DNA from: Bacillota bacterium
GTDB taxonomy: Bacteria; Bacillota; Clostridia; Christensenellales; Aristaeellaceae
Assembly: GCA_023402355.1 (NCBI GenBank)
Contig: JAEXCG010000179.1
Location: 1-64,000, forward strand
Direction of reading: 5' to 3'
DNA length: 64,000 nt
The notes under the pieces were generated by a model, which was given only the letters and a program-made list of their open reading frames with translations, ran no database searches and was not told the DNA's origin. Shown one piece after another: positions 15,504 through 24,431 of this stretch; the first letter of the stretch is position 1; each line of letters begins with the position of its first letter. The translations under genes and the position numbers were made by a program.

Positions 15504-17027
15504 TTAATTATAGTATATTTCCTTCTGAACGGCTCTATACGTCGTCTGCCATAGTTTTTCGCGGCGCAGCTCAATGCCGTTCGCGTCGTAGAACACCTTG
15601 TACGTATCGACGACATAGCCGGTGCGTTTCTTCTTCGCCACCTTGCTAGCGCCCCGCGCCATCGACTCGTCGCGGGTGTAGATCACCTCGTCGGACGGCG
15701 TCAGCGTGCGGAGGGTCTCGGAGTACAGGTCGATCGACGAGCCGTTCTCCAGCATCTTGCCGTAGACCTCGACCGTGACCTTCTGATCCTCGTACCACGC
15801 GAGGATGAAGACCGGGAAGTCCGTGTTGTTGCGGAAGACGAAGTCCAGCCGCGGCCAGTCCACGGCCGCGTCCTCCCCCTTGGGCACGTACGTGCTCGGC
15901 CAGGAGTGCTGCGAGCGATCCACGATTTCCAGGTTCGCGCGGACGACCGCGTTAAAGAGCGTCGAGGAGGTCTGGCACACGCCGCCGCCCGTATCGTCGA
16001 TCAACTGACCGCCGGAGATGGCGCCCGCCTCTTTATAACCCTTGGCCTTGGTGCGCTGACCCGTGCATTCGTTGAAGGAGAGCGTCTCGCCGGGCATGAC
16101 GACCCGACCGTTGAGCGCTTCGGACGAAAGGGCGATGTTCGTATTGCGGTTGTTGTCCTTCGTCGTCTCCGTCGTAAAGGAAGATATGCGGCCGAACATC
16201 GGGGCCAGCATCGCCTGCGTGACCGCCGGTTGGACGCTCGCACCCGTGACCTCGATCACCGCGTCGTAACGGCCGGCGTCCAGCGCCTCCACGACGTCGC
16301 GATACAGCTTATCCGCGTCCGCGGCATAGCCTACCTGCTCCGGGGTGAAGACGAACGTCTTCGTCACCGGGTCAAAGGCGTACAGCGTCGCGTCCGTCGC
16401 GGGCTGGTCGATGCGGGCGACGACCACGTCCGTCAGCTCGCGCACCTTGCCCTTGTCGTATCCGAGCCCGGTTTCAAAGGACGCCCCGCCGGTCTTCAGC
16501 ATCTGAATGTCGCTGTAGCGCTGCTTCAGGCTTCCGCGCCGTCCCAGCGCATAGGCCCTGGCGAGGACCTCCTGCGTGTCGAATCGGATCGGAACCTCAT
16601 CGGACGTGATCCGCCACTTTTTGTCGCCATACGTAATGCCGATGGCGAAGGCCTCGCTCTGCTGCAGGGTGTGCGATTCAAGGGCGGCCTGGGCTTCCCC
16701 CATCGTCATGCCGCCGATCTCCGTGCCGTTGACGCGGATGCCCGGGTAGAACGTATCGACAGCGACCTGCCGGGAAACCTCCTGAAACTGCTGATAGACC
16801 TTGTACTCCTGCGCAACCCACCAGGATATCAGCGAAAGGAGCCCTACGCACACGAAGACGACCGGTATCGTCCAATAGGGAAAGACCTTTTTTTCTTCTC
16901 TTTCGTACGCGTTTCGCGGGGGCGGCATGCGCCGCACCTGCGTGTTTCTTTGGCTCGATTCGCTGCCCGGACGCTGAAAGCGGTTCAATTCGCCGCCCGG
17001 CCTTCCCGGCGTTTTCTGGCTCGGCAT
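15504..17027 (-). CDS. VanW/YoaR-like membrane-anchored cell-wall protein
   Basis: A 507-aa protein. A basic, Pro-rich cytoplasmic N-terminus (about 1-50) precedes one TM (WTIPVVFVCVGLLSLISWWV), then putative peptidoglycan-binding segments (PG_binding_4 type: TFYPGIRVNGTEIGGMTMGEA) and a VanW domain with NIALSSEALNGRVVMPGETLSFNECTG and GGGVCQTSSTLFNA. The C-terminal region resembles a G5-like tail. The role in the cell envelope is inferred; VanW's biochemical function is not established. It follows rex by 26 nt in the same operon. Confidence 0.85.
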   Translation of the reverse strand: MPSQKTPGRPGGELNRFQRPGSESSQRNTQVRRMPPPRNAYEREEKKVFPYWTIPVVFVCVGLLSLISWWVAQEYKVYQQFQEVSRQVAVDTFYPGIRVNGTEIGGMTMGEAQAALESHTLQQSEAFAIGITYGDKKWRITSDEVPIRFDTQEVLARAYALGRRGSLKQRYSDIQMLKTGGASFETGLGYDKGKVRELTDVVVARIDQPATDATLYAFDPVTKTFVFTPEQVGYAADADKLYRDVVEALDAGRYDAVIEVTGASVQPAVTQAMLAPMFGRISSFTTETTKDNNRNTNIALSSEALNGRVVMPGETLSFNECTGQRTKAKGYKEAGAISGGQLIDDTGGGVCQTSSTLFNAVVRANLEIVDRSQHSWPSTYVPKGEDAAVDWPRLDFVFRNNTDFPVFILAWYEDQKVTVEVYGKMLENGSSIDLYSETLRTLTPSDEVIYTRDESMARGASKVAKKKRTGYVVDTYKVFYDANGIELRREKLWQTTYRAVQKEIYYN

Positions 17028-17053
17028 GTCGCGGGGTCTCCTTCTCGATGCGT

Positions 17054-17710
17054 TTATTGATCGCCCTTTTCAGCCAAGAGCTCCTGCTCGTGCATCCTGT
17101 AGGAAAGGATATGCAGGGTGTCGCTCAGGTGAACGTTGACGACGGGGAAATTTTCGGGGGTGCTCAGGTCGACCGGCGCAAAATTCCAGATGGCGCGCAC
17201 ACCGCCCTGGATCAGCCGGTCGCACATCTGCTGCGCCGCCGCATGGGGCACGGCGAGCACGGCGATGTCGACACCGTGCGATGCGAGCCAGCCGTCCAGC
17301 TTTTCAATCGGCTGCACGACGATGCCGTGCACGTCGATGCCGACGAGCGCGGGCGAAACGTCGAACATCGCCTGCACCTTGAAGCCTTCGCGCGCAAAAG
17401 AGGAGTAATTTGCCACCGCGCGGCCGATATTGCCCGCGCCGATGATGATGACGTGGTACTCGCGCGTAATTCCCAAAATTTCTGCGATGCGCATTTTCAG
17501 TTCAGATACATGGTACCCAAACCCCTGCTGGCCGAAACCGCCAAAGCAGTTAATATCCTGCCGAATCTGAGAGGCAGTTAATCCCATTCGTTCGCCAAGC
17601 TCCTGAGACGAAATACGGGTAACGCCTGCTTTTTCTAATTCGCGCAGGTGCCTGTAATAGCCCGGCAGGCGGCGGACAACGGCGTCGGAGACGCGGGAAC
17701 GGTAGGCCAT
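17054..17710 (-). CDS. rex: Redox-sensing transcriptional repressor Rex
   Basis: A 218-aa repressor that senses the NADH/NAD+ ratio and controls fermentation and respiration genes. The N-terminal winged helix is VVRRLPGYYRHLRELEKAG followed by GLTASQIRQDINCFGGFG. The Rossmann domain has VIIIGAGNIGRAVANY, and the C-terminal swapped helix follows. The ATG at 17710 is preferred (family N-terminus), although a GTG five codons upstream is open. It heads an operon with the VanW-type gene. pta-ackA or the alcohol dehydrogenase could be targets, but no Rex site was recognised near them. Confidence 0.95.
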   Translation of the reverse strand: MAYRSRVSDAVVRRLPGYYRHLRELEKAGVTRISSQELGERMGLTASQIRQDINCFGGFGQQGFGYHVSELKMRIAEILGITREYHVIIIGAGNIGRAVANYSSFAREGFKVQAMFDVSPALVGIDVHGIVVQPIEKLDGWLASHGVDIAVLAVPHAAAQQMCDRLIQGGVRAIWNFAPVDLSTPENFPVVNVHLSDTLHILSYRMHEQELLAEKGDQ

Positions 17711-17771
17711 CTGCTTGCACCCCACTCACTTCATTGTCATTCCGGCTGTTATGATGACATCCGTACTGCTT

Positions 17772-17800
17772 AGTATAACAGCTTCTTTTTTTGTGCGCAA
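17772..17800 (-). promoter_or_regulatory. Promoter of rex
   Basis: On the minus strand TTGCGC (17800-17795), 17 nt, TATACT (17777-17772). A TGTCAT...ATGACA dyad (17735-17740 and 17754-17759) lies just downstream in the leader and might be regulatory. Confidence 0.65.
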
Positions 17801-17870
17801 GGGGAAAATCCATCGGAATTGTCTGAGGATTCACAAAATTTCGCCCGGCAGTCCGCGCTTCAAATGCAGC

Positions 17871-17902
17871 GATCCGCCGAAAAGCAGCGCTTTCGGCGGA
17901 TC
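17871..17902 (-). terminator. Hairpin after the LytTR gene
   Basis: GATCCGCCGAAAAGC pairs with GCTTTCGGCGGATC (one bulged A, 3-nt loop), 4 nt after the stop. The following sequence has no long T-tract, so termination may be weak. Confidence 0.6.
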
Positions 17903-17906
17903 GTAT

Positions 17907-18674
17907 TCACGAAAACATGCGTTCCAGCTCTTCATAGCGTTCGTGCGTGATGAGCGCATCCTGCTGCGTGCCGCAAAGGCGAACCACGTAGGTCCATCGT
18001 CCATACGGCGTGATGCTGTCGATCTCGTGCAGGTTGATGATGTAGGACTTGTGACAGCGGTAGAAAATTTCCGGGTCCAGCCGCGCCTCGATGTCGCCCA
18101 ACGACTCGCTCGTCACGAAGCGGCCGCCGCCCTTCATGTAAAGGACGGTCGCGCGGTTTTCGCGCTGAACGAGCAAAATATCCTCCATCGCGACGAAGTT
18201 GACGCCCTCGCGGTGGCGAAGCATGAGCCTTCCCGCCGCCGCCTTCGCCCGGGGCGCCGCGTTCTGCGTGGGGTTGGGCACCGGTTCGTCCTGCGCGCGC
18301 CGCAGCAGCACGTCCTGCGCGCGCTCGAGCGTCTTCATCACGCGTTCGAGCTTAAACGGTTTGACCAGATAGTCGAACGCATACACCTCAAACGCGTCGG
18401 CCATGTACTGATCATGGGCGGTGGCGAACACCAGAATGATGGAAGGGTCCGTATCCTGAATGACGCGCGCCGCTTCCACGCCGGTCATTTCCGGCATTTC
18501 CACGTCCAGGAAGACGAGCTGGGGCTTTTCCTGCTCCACCTTTTCGAGCAGTTCTTTGCCGTTCGTCGCCTCGCCGCGCAACTCAAAGCCCTCCACGCGC
18601 TCGATCATCTTGCGCATGATGGTCCGCATGCCCGCGTCGTCATCCGCTATGACCACCGGTATCTTTTCACTCAT
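17907..18674 (-). CDS. LytTR-family response regulator
   Basis: A 255-aa regulator. The receiver has IADDDAGMR, the phosphoacceptor Asp in LVFLDVEMPEMTG and K in YLVKPFKL. A Pro/Ala-rich linker (about 130-150) joins it to a LytTR DNA-binding domain (LMLRHREGVNFVAMEDILLVQRENRATV followed by FYRCHKSYIINL). No histidine kinase is encoded nearby. Its ATG overlaps the preceding stop (ATGA), tying it to the nfeD-floA operon, an unusual partner for a LytTR protein. Confidence 0.92.
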   Translation of the reverse strand: MSEKIPVVIADDDAGMRTIMRKMIERVEGFELRGEATNGKELLEKVEQEKPQLVFLDVEMPEMTGVEAARVIQDTDPSIILVFATAHDQYMADAFEVYAFDYLVKPFKLERVMKTLERAQDVLLRRAQDEPVPNPTQNAAPRAKAAAGRLMLRHREGVNFVAMEDILLVQRENRATVLYMKGGGRFVTSESLGDIEARLDPEIFYRCHKSYIINLHEIDSITPYGRWTYVVRLCGTQQDALITHERYEELERMFS

Positions 18675-19210
18675 CGCATCCGCATCCTTCGTCTGTCCTG
18701 AGGTTTTACGAGTATTTCAGAGAGAATGATGCCCCGCAGCAGCTCCTGCGCCTCGTCCTGCGCGTCCTGCGAATATTGAGGAGGCTGCGGCGCCGCATGG
18801 GAGGGCTGCACGAAGTCGTGGCACGGGTCCTCGCCCTCGCCCGCCCGTTCCATTTCCTCCTGCGTCACGGTTCGCGGCTGCATGCGGTTCATCCGCTCCG
18901 CATCCAGGCGGTGTTCCACGCGCGCGGAGCGTTCGGCCGCCGCGGTTTCCCTCGGAATCGGAGCGCTGCCTTCCTTCTTGTACATCCGCTTGTGCGAAGA
19001 AACAGGCTGCTCCTTCACCGTCGGCATCTCCTCGGGGTCTTCGCTGATCTCCCTGGCCGCTTCGGCGAAGCGTCCCAGCATCTGCTGCCATTCTCCCTGA
19101 GGCGCGCGCGGCATCGTCTTTGCGGCCTGGCCCGCGCTGCTCTTCACCTGCTTTTGGCTGGCGCGAACGATCGCCCATACGACAAGGCCGATGACAATTA
19201 AAACATCCAC
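18671..19210 (-). CDS. Hypothetical protein with N-terminal membrane anchor
   Basis: A 179-aa protein not recognised. MDVLIVIGLVVWAIVRAS forms a single N-terminal TM; the rest is charged, Glu/Arg/Gln-rich and probably disordered, with possible coiled-coil stretches around 85-110, ending RRRMRMR. Third in the nfeD-floA-hyp-LytTR operon. It may be an accessory of the flotillin membrane system, which is guilt by association only. Confidence 0.7.
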   Translation of the reverse strand: MDVLIVIGLVVWAIVRASQKQVKSSAGQAAKTMPRAPQGEWQQMLGRFAEAAREISEDPEEMPTVKEQPVSSHKRMYKKEGSAPIPRETAAAERSARVEHRLDAERMNRMQPRTVTQEEMERAGEGEDPCHDFVQPSHAAPQPPQYSQDAQDEAQELLRGIILSEILVKPQDRRRMRMR

Positions 19211-19231
19211 GCGTCGTCCCCCTTTCCAACA

Positions 19232-19255
19232 GACCGGGGCCCATGGGCCCCGGTC
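19232..19255 (-). other. Perfect palindrome between floA and the next gene
   Basis: GACCGGGGCC, CATG, GGCCCCGGTC forms a 10-bp stem without a T-tract in the 66-nt gap. Probably an mRNA processing or stabilising hairpin, not a terminator. Confidence 0.5.
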
Positions 19256-19276
19256 CTCAAGCTGCGTTCCAACCGA

Positions 19277-20281
19277 TTACTTCTTGTTCGGGCGCGGCGG
19301 CTCGGCCTGCCCGCCCTCGGGCTTGCCGATCTTGGCGATCGCGTCGCGCATCGTGGTGTCGGCGATGGTGTTCTGCATCTGATAGTAGTCCATGACGCCC
19401 ATCTTGCCCTCGCGAAGCGCGGTCGCCATCGCGCGCGGCACCTCCGCCTGCGCCTCGACGACCTTCGCCTGCATCTCCTGCACGGCGGCTTTCATTTCCT
19501 GCTCGCGCGCCACGGCCATCGCGCGGCGTTCCTCGGCCTTCGCCTGCGCGATGCGCCGGTCCGCCTCCGCCTGGTCCATCTGAAGCTGCGCGCCGATGTT
19601 GCGTCCAACGTCCACGTCCGCGATGTCGATCGAGAGGATCTCAAACGCGGTGCCCGCGTCCAGACCCTTGGATAGCACCGTACGGCTGATCAGGTCGGGG
19701 TTCTCCAGCACCGACTTGTGCGATTCGGCGGAGCCGACCGTCGTGACGATGCCCTCGCCGACGCGGGCGACGATCGTTTCCTCGCCGGCGCCGCCGACCA
19801 GGCGCTCGATGTTCGCGCGCACGGTCACGCGCGCCTTGGCGCGAAGCTCGATGCCGTCCTTCGCGATCGCCGCGACGATCGGCGTTTCGATGACCTTGGG
19901 GTTGACGCTCATCTGAACGGCCTGCAGCACGTCGCGTCCCGCCAGGTCGATGGAGCGCGCCTCTTCAAAGTTCAGGTCGATGTTCGCGCCCTGCGCCGTG
20001 ATCAGCGCGCGGATCACGCGGTCCACGTTGCCGCCCGCGAGGAAGTGCGCTTCCATTTCACCGATGTCCGGCTGAAGACCGGCCTTTACGGCCATGATCA
20101 GCGGCTGCACGATGCGCGCCGGCGCGATTCGACGAAAGCGCATGCCCACCAGCGTACCGATCGACACCTTGACGCCCGACGCGCGGGCAGATATCCACAG
20201 CCCCAGCGGTACAAAGCTCAGGAACGTGATGACCACGACCGCCACCAGGACAATCAAGAGAACCATCCAAACCATTTCCAT
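19277..20281 (-). CDS. floA: Flotillin-like protein FloA
   Basis: A 334-aa lipid-raft scaffold of the YqfA (UPF0365) family. An N-terminal membrane hairpin ([20 protein letters not shown]) is followed by [22 protein letters not shown], a PHB/SPFH domain ([21 protein letters not shown]) and a Glu/Ala-rich coiled coil (about 240-300, [20 protein letters not shown]). In B. subtilis FloA organises membrane microdomains with the product of the neighbouring nfeD gene; the same pairing is kept here, 83 nt apart. The start has GGGGG upstream. Confidence 0.95.
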   Translation of the reverse strand: MEMVWMVLLIVLVAVVVITFLSFVPLGLWISARASGVKVSIGTLVGMRFRRIAPARIVQPLIMAVKAGLQPDIGEMEAHFLAGGNVDRVIRALITAQGANIDLNFEEARSIDLAGRDVLQAVQMSVNPKVIETPIVAAIAKDGIELRAKARVTVRANIERLVGGAGEETIVARVGEGIVTTVGSAESHKSVLENPDLISRTVLSKGLDAGTAFEILSIDIADVDVGRNIGAQLQMDQAEADRRIAQAKAEERRAMAVAREQEMKAAVQEMQAKVVEAQAEVPRAMATALREGKMGVMDYYQMQNTIADTTMRDAIAKIGKPEGGQAEPPRPNKK

Positions 20282-20364
20282 AGGTCAACCCCCTTTTTCC
20301 CATACGAGTCCTTTATATGCACGCCTCTTCGGCGGGCACTACCCCATTGAGCGCGGGCCCCATC

Positions 20365-20877
20365 TCACTCGGCCTTTGCCTTGGCCTTGCGAACCACGAT
20401 GCGCCTTCCCTCCACGGACACGATCTGAATGTCGCTGTCCGCTTCCAGGAACTCGCCCTCCGTCACCACGTTGAGACGAACGCCCTCGAACTCCCCGATG
20501 CCGGACGGGCGCAGCACCGTGCGCGCCTTGCCCTCCTTGCCCAGCAGCACCTGCATGTCCTCGTAGCCGTTTTCGCCGCCCTCGTCCAGGGCGGTGTTAT
20601 TGAGGATCAGGGGCGAGTTGGAAAGCGCCCCCTTGGCCGCTGAGCGCAGGGAAAGCGATATGGCGATGGCCACGATCGCGATGATGATGATGAGCACCCC
20701 CAGCGCCGCCATCATGCCGTGGGTCATGATCGTCACGCCCACGCCGATGGCCAGCAGCACCAGGCCCGAAATGCCCGGCACGCCGAACCCCGGAAGGAAA
20801 ACCTCTAAAATCACGAGCCCTGTCCCAACCACGAGGCAAAGCAGAATCGGCAGGTTGGTTACGAGAAATTCTACCAT
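20365..20877 (-). CDS. NfeD-family membrane protein (NfeD1b type)
   Basis: A 170-aa protein with three TM segments in the first 85 residues (LPILLCLVVGTGLVILEVFLPG onward) and a C-terminal NfeD OB-fold domain (LLGKEGKARTVLRPSGIGEFEG). It lacks the serine-protease domain of the long form, as is usual for the type paired with FloA. The ATG with AAAGGTG nine nt upstream is used rather than a GTG four codons earlier. First gene of the operon. Confidence 0.9.
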   Translation of the reverse strand: MVEFLVTNLPILLCLVVGTGLVILEVFLPGFGVPGISGLVLLAIGVGVTIMTHGMMAALGVLIIIIAIVAIAISLSLRSAAKGALSNSPLILNNTALDEGGENGYEDMQVLLGKEGKARTVLRPSGIGEFEGVRLNVVTEGEFLEADSDIQIVSVEGRRIVVRKAKAKAE

Positions 20878-20912
20878 CGCTATGCACACCTTTCAGCTAT
20901 TGCGTTAGCCAG

Positions 20913-20940
20913 AGTATAGCATGCTTTTTTGCAGAAGCAA
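20913..20940 (-). promoter_or_regulatory. Promoter of the nfeD-floA operon
   Basis: On the minus strand TTGCTT (20940-20935), 16-nt spacer, TATACT (20918-20913). Confidence 0.65.
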
Positions 20941-20980
20941 AGAAGAAAGCGCTCAATTATACACTTTGACGTTCAAAACC

Positions 20981-21565
20981 TCACAGTCCGGGAAGGATTT
21001 GCGCCAGCGCGGCCACGTCTCGCTCGTACACAGGCCCCAGGCTTCGGTTGTAGAGCAGGCTCGCCGGATGATAAAGCGCGAACACGGGGCAAGGAACCTC
21101 CCTCGCCTCCACCAGCGTTCCGTGCACCGCGCCGATCGTCTGTCTGCCGCCGGTCACCGCGCCCAGCGGCACGTTGCCCAGCGTCGCGATGCATTTGGGC
21201 TTTACGAGCTCGATTTCGCGCAGCAGCCAGGGACGCATCAGCGCGATTTCTTCCTTCGTCGGCGGGCGGTTGGACACGCGGCCCGCAGGCGACGTCTTCG
21301 TGGGCCTGAACTTTACGGCGTTGGTGATGTAAAGCGCATCGCGGGAAAGCCCCGCCATCGCGAGAAACACGTCCAGATTCTTCCCCGCCCTGCCGACGAA
21401 GGGACGCCCCTGCATGGCCTCCTGCTCGCCCGGCGCTTCGCCGACGAGCATCAATTTCGCCCCGGCAGCGCCCTCCCCGTATACGATTCGCCGCTCGTCG
21501 CCCACGTATACCGAGCGCACGAATCGCAGCAGCTCGTCGCGGTATTTCGCCATGCTGTCCGCCAT
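20981..21565 (-). CDS. Uracil-DNA glycosylase superfamily protein lacking Fe-S cysteines
   Basis: A 194-aa protein. Motif A is GEAPGEQEAMQGRPFVGRAG and the C-terminal motif HPASLLYN. It lacks the N-terminal C-x2-C and the mid-protein Cys that hold the 4Fe-4S cluster in type 4 enzymes; only isolated Cys remain. It would excise uracil or another damaged base, but activity is not assured. The ATG has GGGAGG nearby. It lies 11 nt downstream of a second, Fe-S type UDG gene, so the two are a tandem pair. Confidence 0.85.
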   Translation of the reverse strand: MADSMAKYRDELLRFVRSVYVGDERRIVYGEGAAGAKLMLVGEAPGEQEAMQGRPFVGRAGKNLDVFLAMAGLSRDALYITNAVKFRPTKTSPAGRVSNRPPTKEEIALMRPWLLREIELVKPKCIATLGNVPLGAVTGGRQTIGAVHGTLVEAREVPCPVFALYHPASLLYNRSLGPVYERDVAALAQILPGL

Positions 21566-21576
21566 GTAAACCCTCC

Positions 21577-22152
21577 CTATAACTCCGTATCCTGCGCCCC
21601 CAGCGATTTCAGCTTGTCGCGCACCGCCTGAAAGTCTTCCCAGGCGGGCCGCTTTTTGCTCTCGTCGCGCAAAAGGGCCGCGGGATGAAAGGTGGGCATG
21701 AGCCACACGCCCTTGCGCTCGACCCATTTGCCCCGGTCGCGCGTGATTCGCGTCTCCTCGCCCAGGATCGCTTTGGCGGGCGTCGCGCCCAGCAGCACGA
21801 TGACCTGCGGACGGACGAGCGCCACCTGTGCGCGCAGGTAGGGCATGCAGGCCGCGGCCTCATCCGGGGCGGGCACGCGATTGTGCGGCGGCCTGCACTT
21901 GACGACGTTCGCGATGTAGACGTCCTCCCGCGCAAGTCCGATGGCCGCGAGCATCCTGTCCAAAAGCTGCCCCGCCGCGCCGACGAAGGGACGCCCCGTC
22001 AGGTCCTCCTGCGCGCCGGGCCCCTCTCCGATGAACATGAGGCGCGCGTGCAGATTGCCCTCTCCGGGCACGACGTTCGTGCGCCCGGCCGAAAGGCCGC
22101 ACGCCTTGCAGCCATAAATTTGATCCATCAGCGTTGGCCACGAGGTCTTCAT
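21577..22152 (-). CDS. Type 4 (4Fe-4S) uracil-DNA glycosylase
   Basis: A 191-aa base-excision-repair enzyme. The cluster Cys are in CKACGL near residue 17 and later in VVKCRPPHNR and AACMPYL. Motif A is GEGPGAQEDLTGRPFVG, the C-terminal motif HPAALLRD. The start is the ATG with GGAGGGG upstream. It ends with TAG, immediately followed by GGGAGG of the next gene, a clear case of UAG used as a real stop. Confidence 0.93.
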   Translation of the reverse strand: MKTSWPTLMDQIYGCKACGLSAGRTNVVPGEGNLHARLMFIGEGPGAQEDLTGRPFVGAAGQLLDRMLAAIGLAREDVYIANVVKCRPPHNRVPAPDEAAACMPYLRAQVALVRPQVIVLLGATPAKAILGEETRITRDRGKWVERKGVWLMPTFHPAALLRDESKKRPAWEDFQAVRDKLKSLGAQDTEL

Positions 22153-22183
22153 TCGTATCCCCTCCGCGCTTCGGTTGTGTATT

Positions 22184-22212
22184 AGTATAACACAAGCGGC
22201 ATGCCCCGTAAA
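22184..22212 (-). promoter_or_regulatory. Promoter of the UDG pair
   Basis: On the minus strand TTTACG (22212-22207), 17 nt, TATACT (22189-22184), a short distance before the first UDG start. Confidence 0.6.
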
Positions 22213-22253
22213 CAAAACTGCCGGGCGGCGAAGCAAATTCTTCGCCGCCCGGC
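22211..22253 (-). terminator. Terminator after the small membrane protein gene
   Basis: 14-bp stem GCCGGGCGGCGAAG / CTTCGCCGCCCGGC with a 6-nt loop; on the minus strand AGTTTTGTTTA follows. It overlaps the -35 region of the UDG promoter. Confidence 0.8.
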
Positions 22254-22351
22254 TACGTCGTCTTTACTTTTTTAACGATCCCGTGCAGGTGCGAACGCCG
22301 TCTTTCCGCCCGCCGCTACAAACCGGCGCGCCCCTCCGGCGTACCGTTTGC

Positions 22352-22564
22352 TCATCGGTTGTCCGTCGCGTCCACGACGACCGCCTCCGTGATGTTTTCG
22401 CTGATGCCCGCGAAGGTCGTCTGCAGGTCCTGCCGCAGCCAGGTGTACAGGCTGGAAAGCAGCAGCATAAGAATGACGATCGCCAGCGACGCCGCGGCGA
22501 CGCCGAAAAAATCCAGCACGCTGGCCGCGATCTTAAACCCCGTATGCGGCTTATGCTCGGTCAT
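22352..22564 (-). CDS. Small single-span membrane protein
   Basis: A 70-aa protein not recognised. A polar N-terminus (MTEHKPHTGF) precedes a long hydrophobic stretch (about 13-40, VLDFFGVAAASLAIVILMLLL) and an amphipathic tail with acidic residues. AAGGAG lies 8 nt before the ATG at 22564, so this start is preferred over a GTG three codons earlier. It follows the Na/Pi cotransporter gene by 81 nt and precedes a strong terminator. Genuine coding is likely but function is unknown. Confidence 0.6.
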   Translation of the reverse strand: MTEHKPHTGFKIAASVLDFFGVAAASLAIVILMLLLSSLYTWLRQDLQTTFAGISENITEAVVVDATDNR

Positions 22565-22645
22565 ATGCTTCACTCCTTTAGGTCATGCGCCCATGGTTTC
22601 CTCAAATACTAGACGCCTCGCCCCTCCGGTTTGTTGCACTTTTTT

Positions 22646-24298
22646 TCAGTGCATCGACCAATCCTTGGGCACCTCCGGCGGTTCGTCGGTCGCGATGGAA
22701 AACGCGATGTTCGTGGCGTGGTCGGCCACGCGCTCCAGGTTGGAAAGAATGTCCGAGAAGAGCATGCCCGAGCGCGGCGTGCACAGGCCCTTGGACAGAC
22801 GGTCGATATGGCTCTGCTGGAGTTCCTTTTCCATGTCGTCGATCTCGTCCTCGAGCTCTAGCGCGTCGGCCAGATGCTCGCGCGTGCGCGTATGAAAGAT
22901 TCCCTGCGAAAGCGTCAGAAGCTGCAAGACCCTTCCCCACATGTCCTCAAGCTCCGAGATGCCCTGCTCGGAGAACGAAATGCCGTCGCGGATGCGCGCC
23001 TGCGCAAACTCGGCCATGTTCTCCGCGTGATCGCCGATTCGCTCGATGTCGTTGATCACGTGGTACAGCGAGCCCACGAGCGCCGCGTCCGAACCGGTGA
23101 TGTCCTGCTGCCCGATCTGGATGAGATAGGTCGTGATCTCGTGGTTGAGGAAGTTGACCGTGTCCTCGTGCTGCGCGACCTCCGCCGCCTTGCCGCCATC
23201 CTGATCGATAAAGGCACGCATGGAGCGCTCCATGTTCTCCACCGCGATCTGCCCCATGCGCTCCGTCTCCTTGACGGCCTGCGCCACGGCGATCGAGGGC
23301 GTGGCGAGCATGCGCGGGTCCAGGAAATTTACGCGGCGCTCGACGTTTTCATCGGGCTTGTCCACCGCATGGACGAGCGCCCCGCTCATCCGAACCAGCA
23401 GCGGCGCAGCGCCAAAGAGCAGCACGATTTCGACCAGCTTGATGAGCATGTTCGCGTTCGCGATCTCGCGCTTGATGTCCCCGCCGCTCACCGCGCGCAT
23501 CCAATCCGCGAGCGGGATGAACTGCAGGGCGATGAGCATGATCGTGGAGCCGATCACGTTGTAGAGCAGGTGGATCATCGCGGCGCGCCGCGCCGTCGGC
23601 GTGGTGCCGACGGAGGCGAGCACGGCGGTAATGCACGTGCCGATTGCGCAGCCCAAGGAAATATAGATCGCCATCTCCAGCGTCACCAGGCCCTGCGCCG
23701 CGAGAAGCTGTGTAAGCACGACCGACGCGGAGGAGCTCTGAATGATACACGTGACCACCACGCCGATCAGCATCGCCGTCACCGGCGTGGAGGCGGCCGT
23801 ATGGATCACCTGGATGAACGTCTCGTTTGTGCGCATGGGGCCCATGGCATCCGACATCATGTCCATTCCGACGAACAAAATACCGAATCCGGCCAAGACG
23901 ATGCCGATTTTCTGCAAAGCGGGGCGCTTGATGAACATGAACATCACGACGCCCATCAGCAGAATCACCGGCGCGATTTCGGAAAGCTTAAAGGCCGCGA
24001 GCTGCGCGGTGATGGACGTGCCGAAGTTCGCGCCCATGATGACGCCGCTGGCCTGCAGGAGGTCCATCAGCCCCGCGTTGACGAAGCCGACGACCATGAC
24101 CGTCGTGGCGGAAGAGGACTGGATGATCATCGTGAAGGCGGCGCCGACCAAAACGCCCATCAGGCGGTTTTTCGTCAGGATTTCGAGCAGGCGGCGCATG
24201 CGGTCCCCCGCGACGCGCTCCAACCCGTCGCCCATCATCTTCATGCCGTAGAGAAAAAGACCCAAGCCCCCCATTAAGCCTGCGATCATGCTGAGCAT
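22646..24298 (-). CDS. Na+/phosphate cotransporter with PhoU-like domain
   Basis: A 550-aa NptA/PNaS-family membrane protein. Two Na_Pi_cotrans repeats are visible: GAAFTMIIQSSSATTVMVVGF and GVVVTCIIQSSSASVVLTQLL share the QSSSA motif typical of the family. The C-terminal ~200 residues form a PhoU-like helical domain (e.g. HVINDIERIGDHAENMAEFA). It would import phosphate or adjust cellular Pi. Start ATG with GGGAGG upstream. Confidence 0.93.
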   Translation of the reverse strand: MLSMIAGLMGGLGLFLYGMKMMGDGLERVAGDRMRRLLEILTKNRLMGVLVGAAFTMIIQSSSATTVMVVGFVNAGLMDLLQASGVIMGANFGTSITAQLAAFKLSEIAPVILLMGVVMFMFIKRPALQKIGIVLAGFGILFVGMDMMSDAMGPMRTNETFIQVIHTAASTPVTAMLIGVVVTCIIQSSSASVVLTQLLAAQGLVTLEMAIYISLGCAIGTCITAVLASVGTTPTARRAAMIHLLYNVIGSTIMLIALQFIPLADWMRAVSGGDIKREIANANMLIKLVEIVLLFGAAPLLVRMSGALVHAVDKPDENVERRVNFLDPRMLATPSIAVAQAVKETERMGQIAVENMERSMRAFIDQDGGKAAEVAQHEDTVNFLNHEITTYLIQIGQQDITGSDAALVGSLYHVINDIERIGDHAENMAEFAQARIRDGISFSEQGISELEDMWGRVLQLLTLSQGIFHTRTREHLADALELEDEIDDMEKELQQSHIDRLSKGLCTPRSGMLFSDILSNLERVADHATNIAFSIATDEPPEVPKDWSMH

Positions 24299-24361
24299 AT
24301 TCGACCTCCCACGCGAGACCGTTCCCCCGCGCTTTTCCCATCTTACTTTATCGTTATAAAT

Positions 24362-24391
24362 ATTTTACAGGGGCCTTGCAAACCTTGTCAA
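24362..24391 (-). promoter_or_regulatory. Promoter of the Na/Pi cotransporter gene
   Basis: On the minus strand TTGACA (24391-24386), 18 nt, TAAAAT (24367-24362). Confidence 0.65.
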
Positions 24392-24431
24392 GGGATGTCG
24401 AAATTTTACGAACATTTTACACTTCGCCCTA

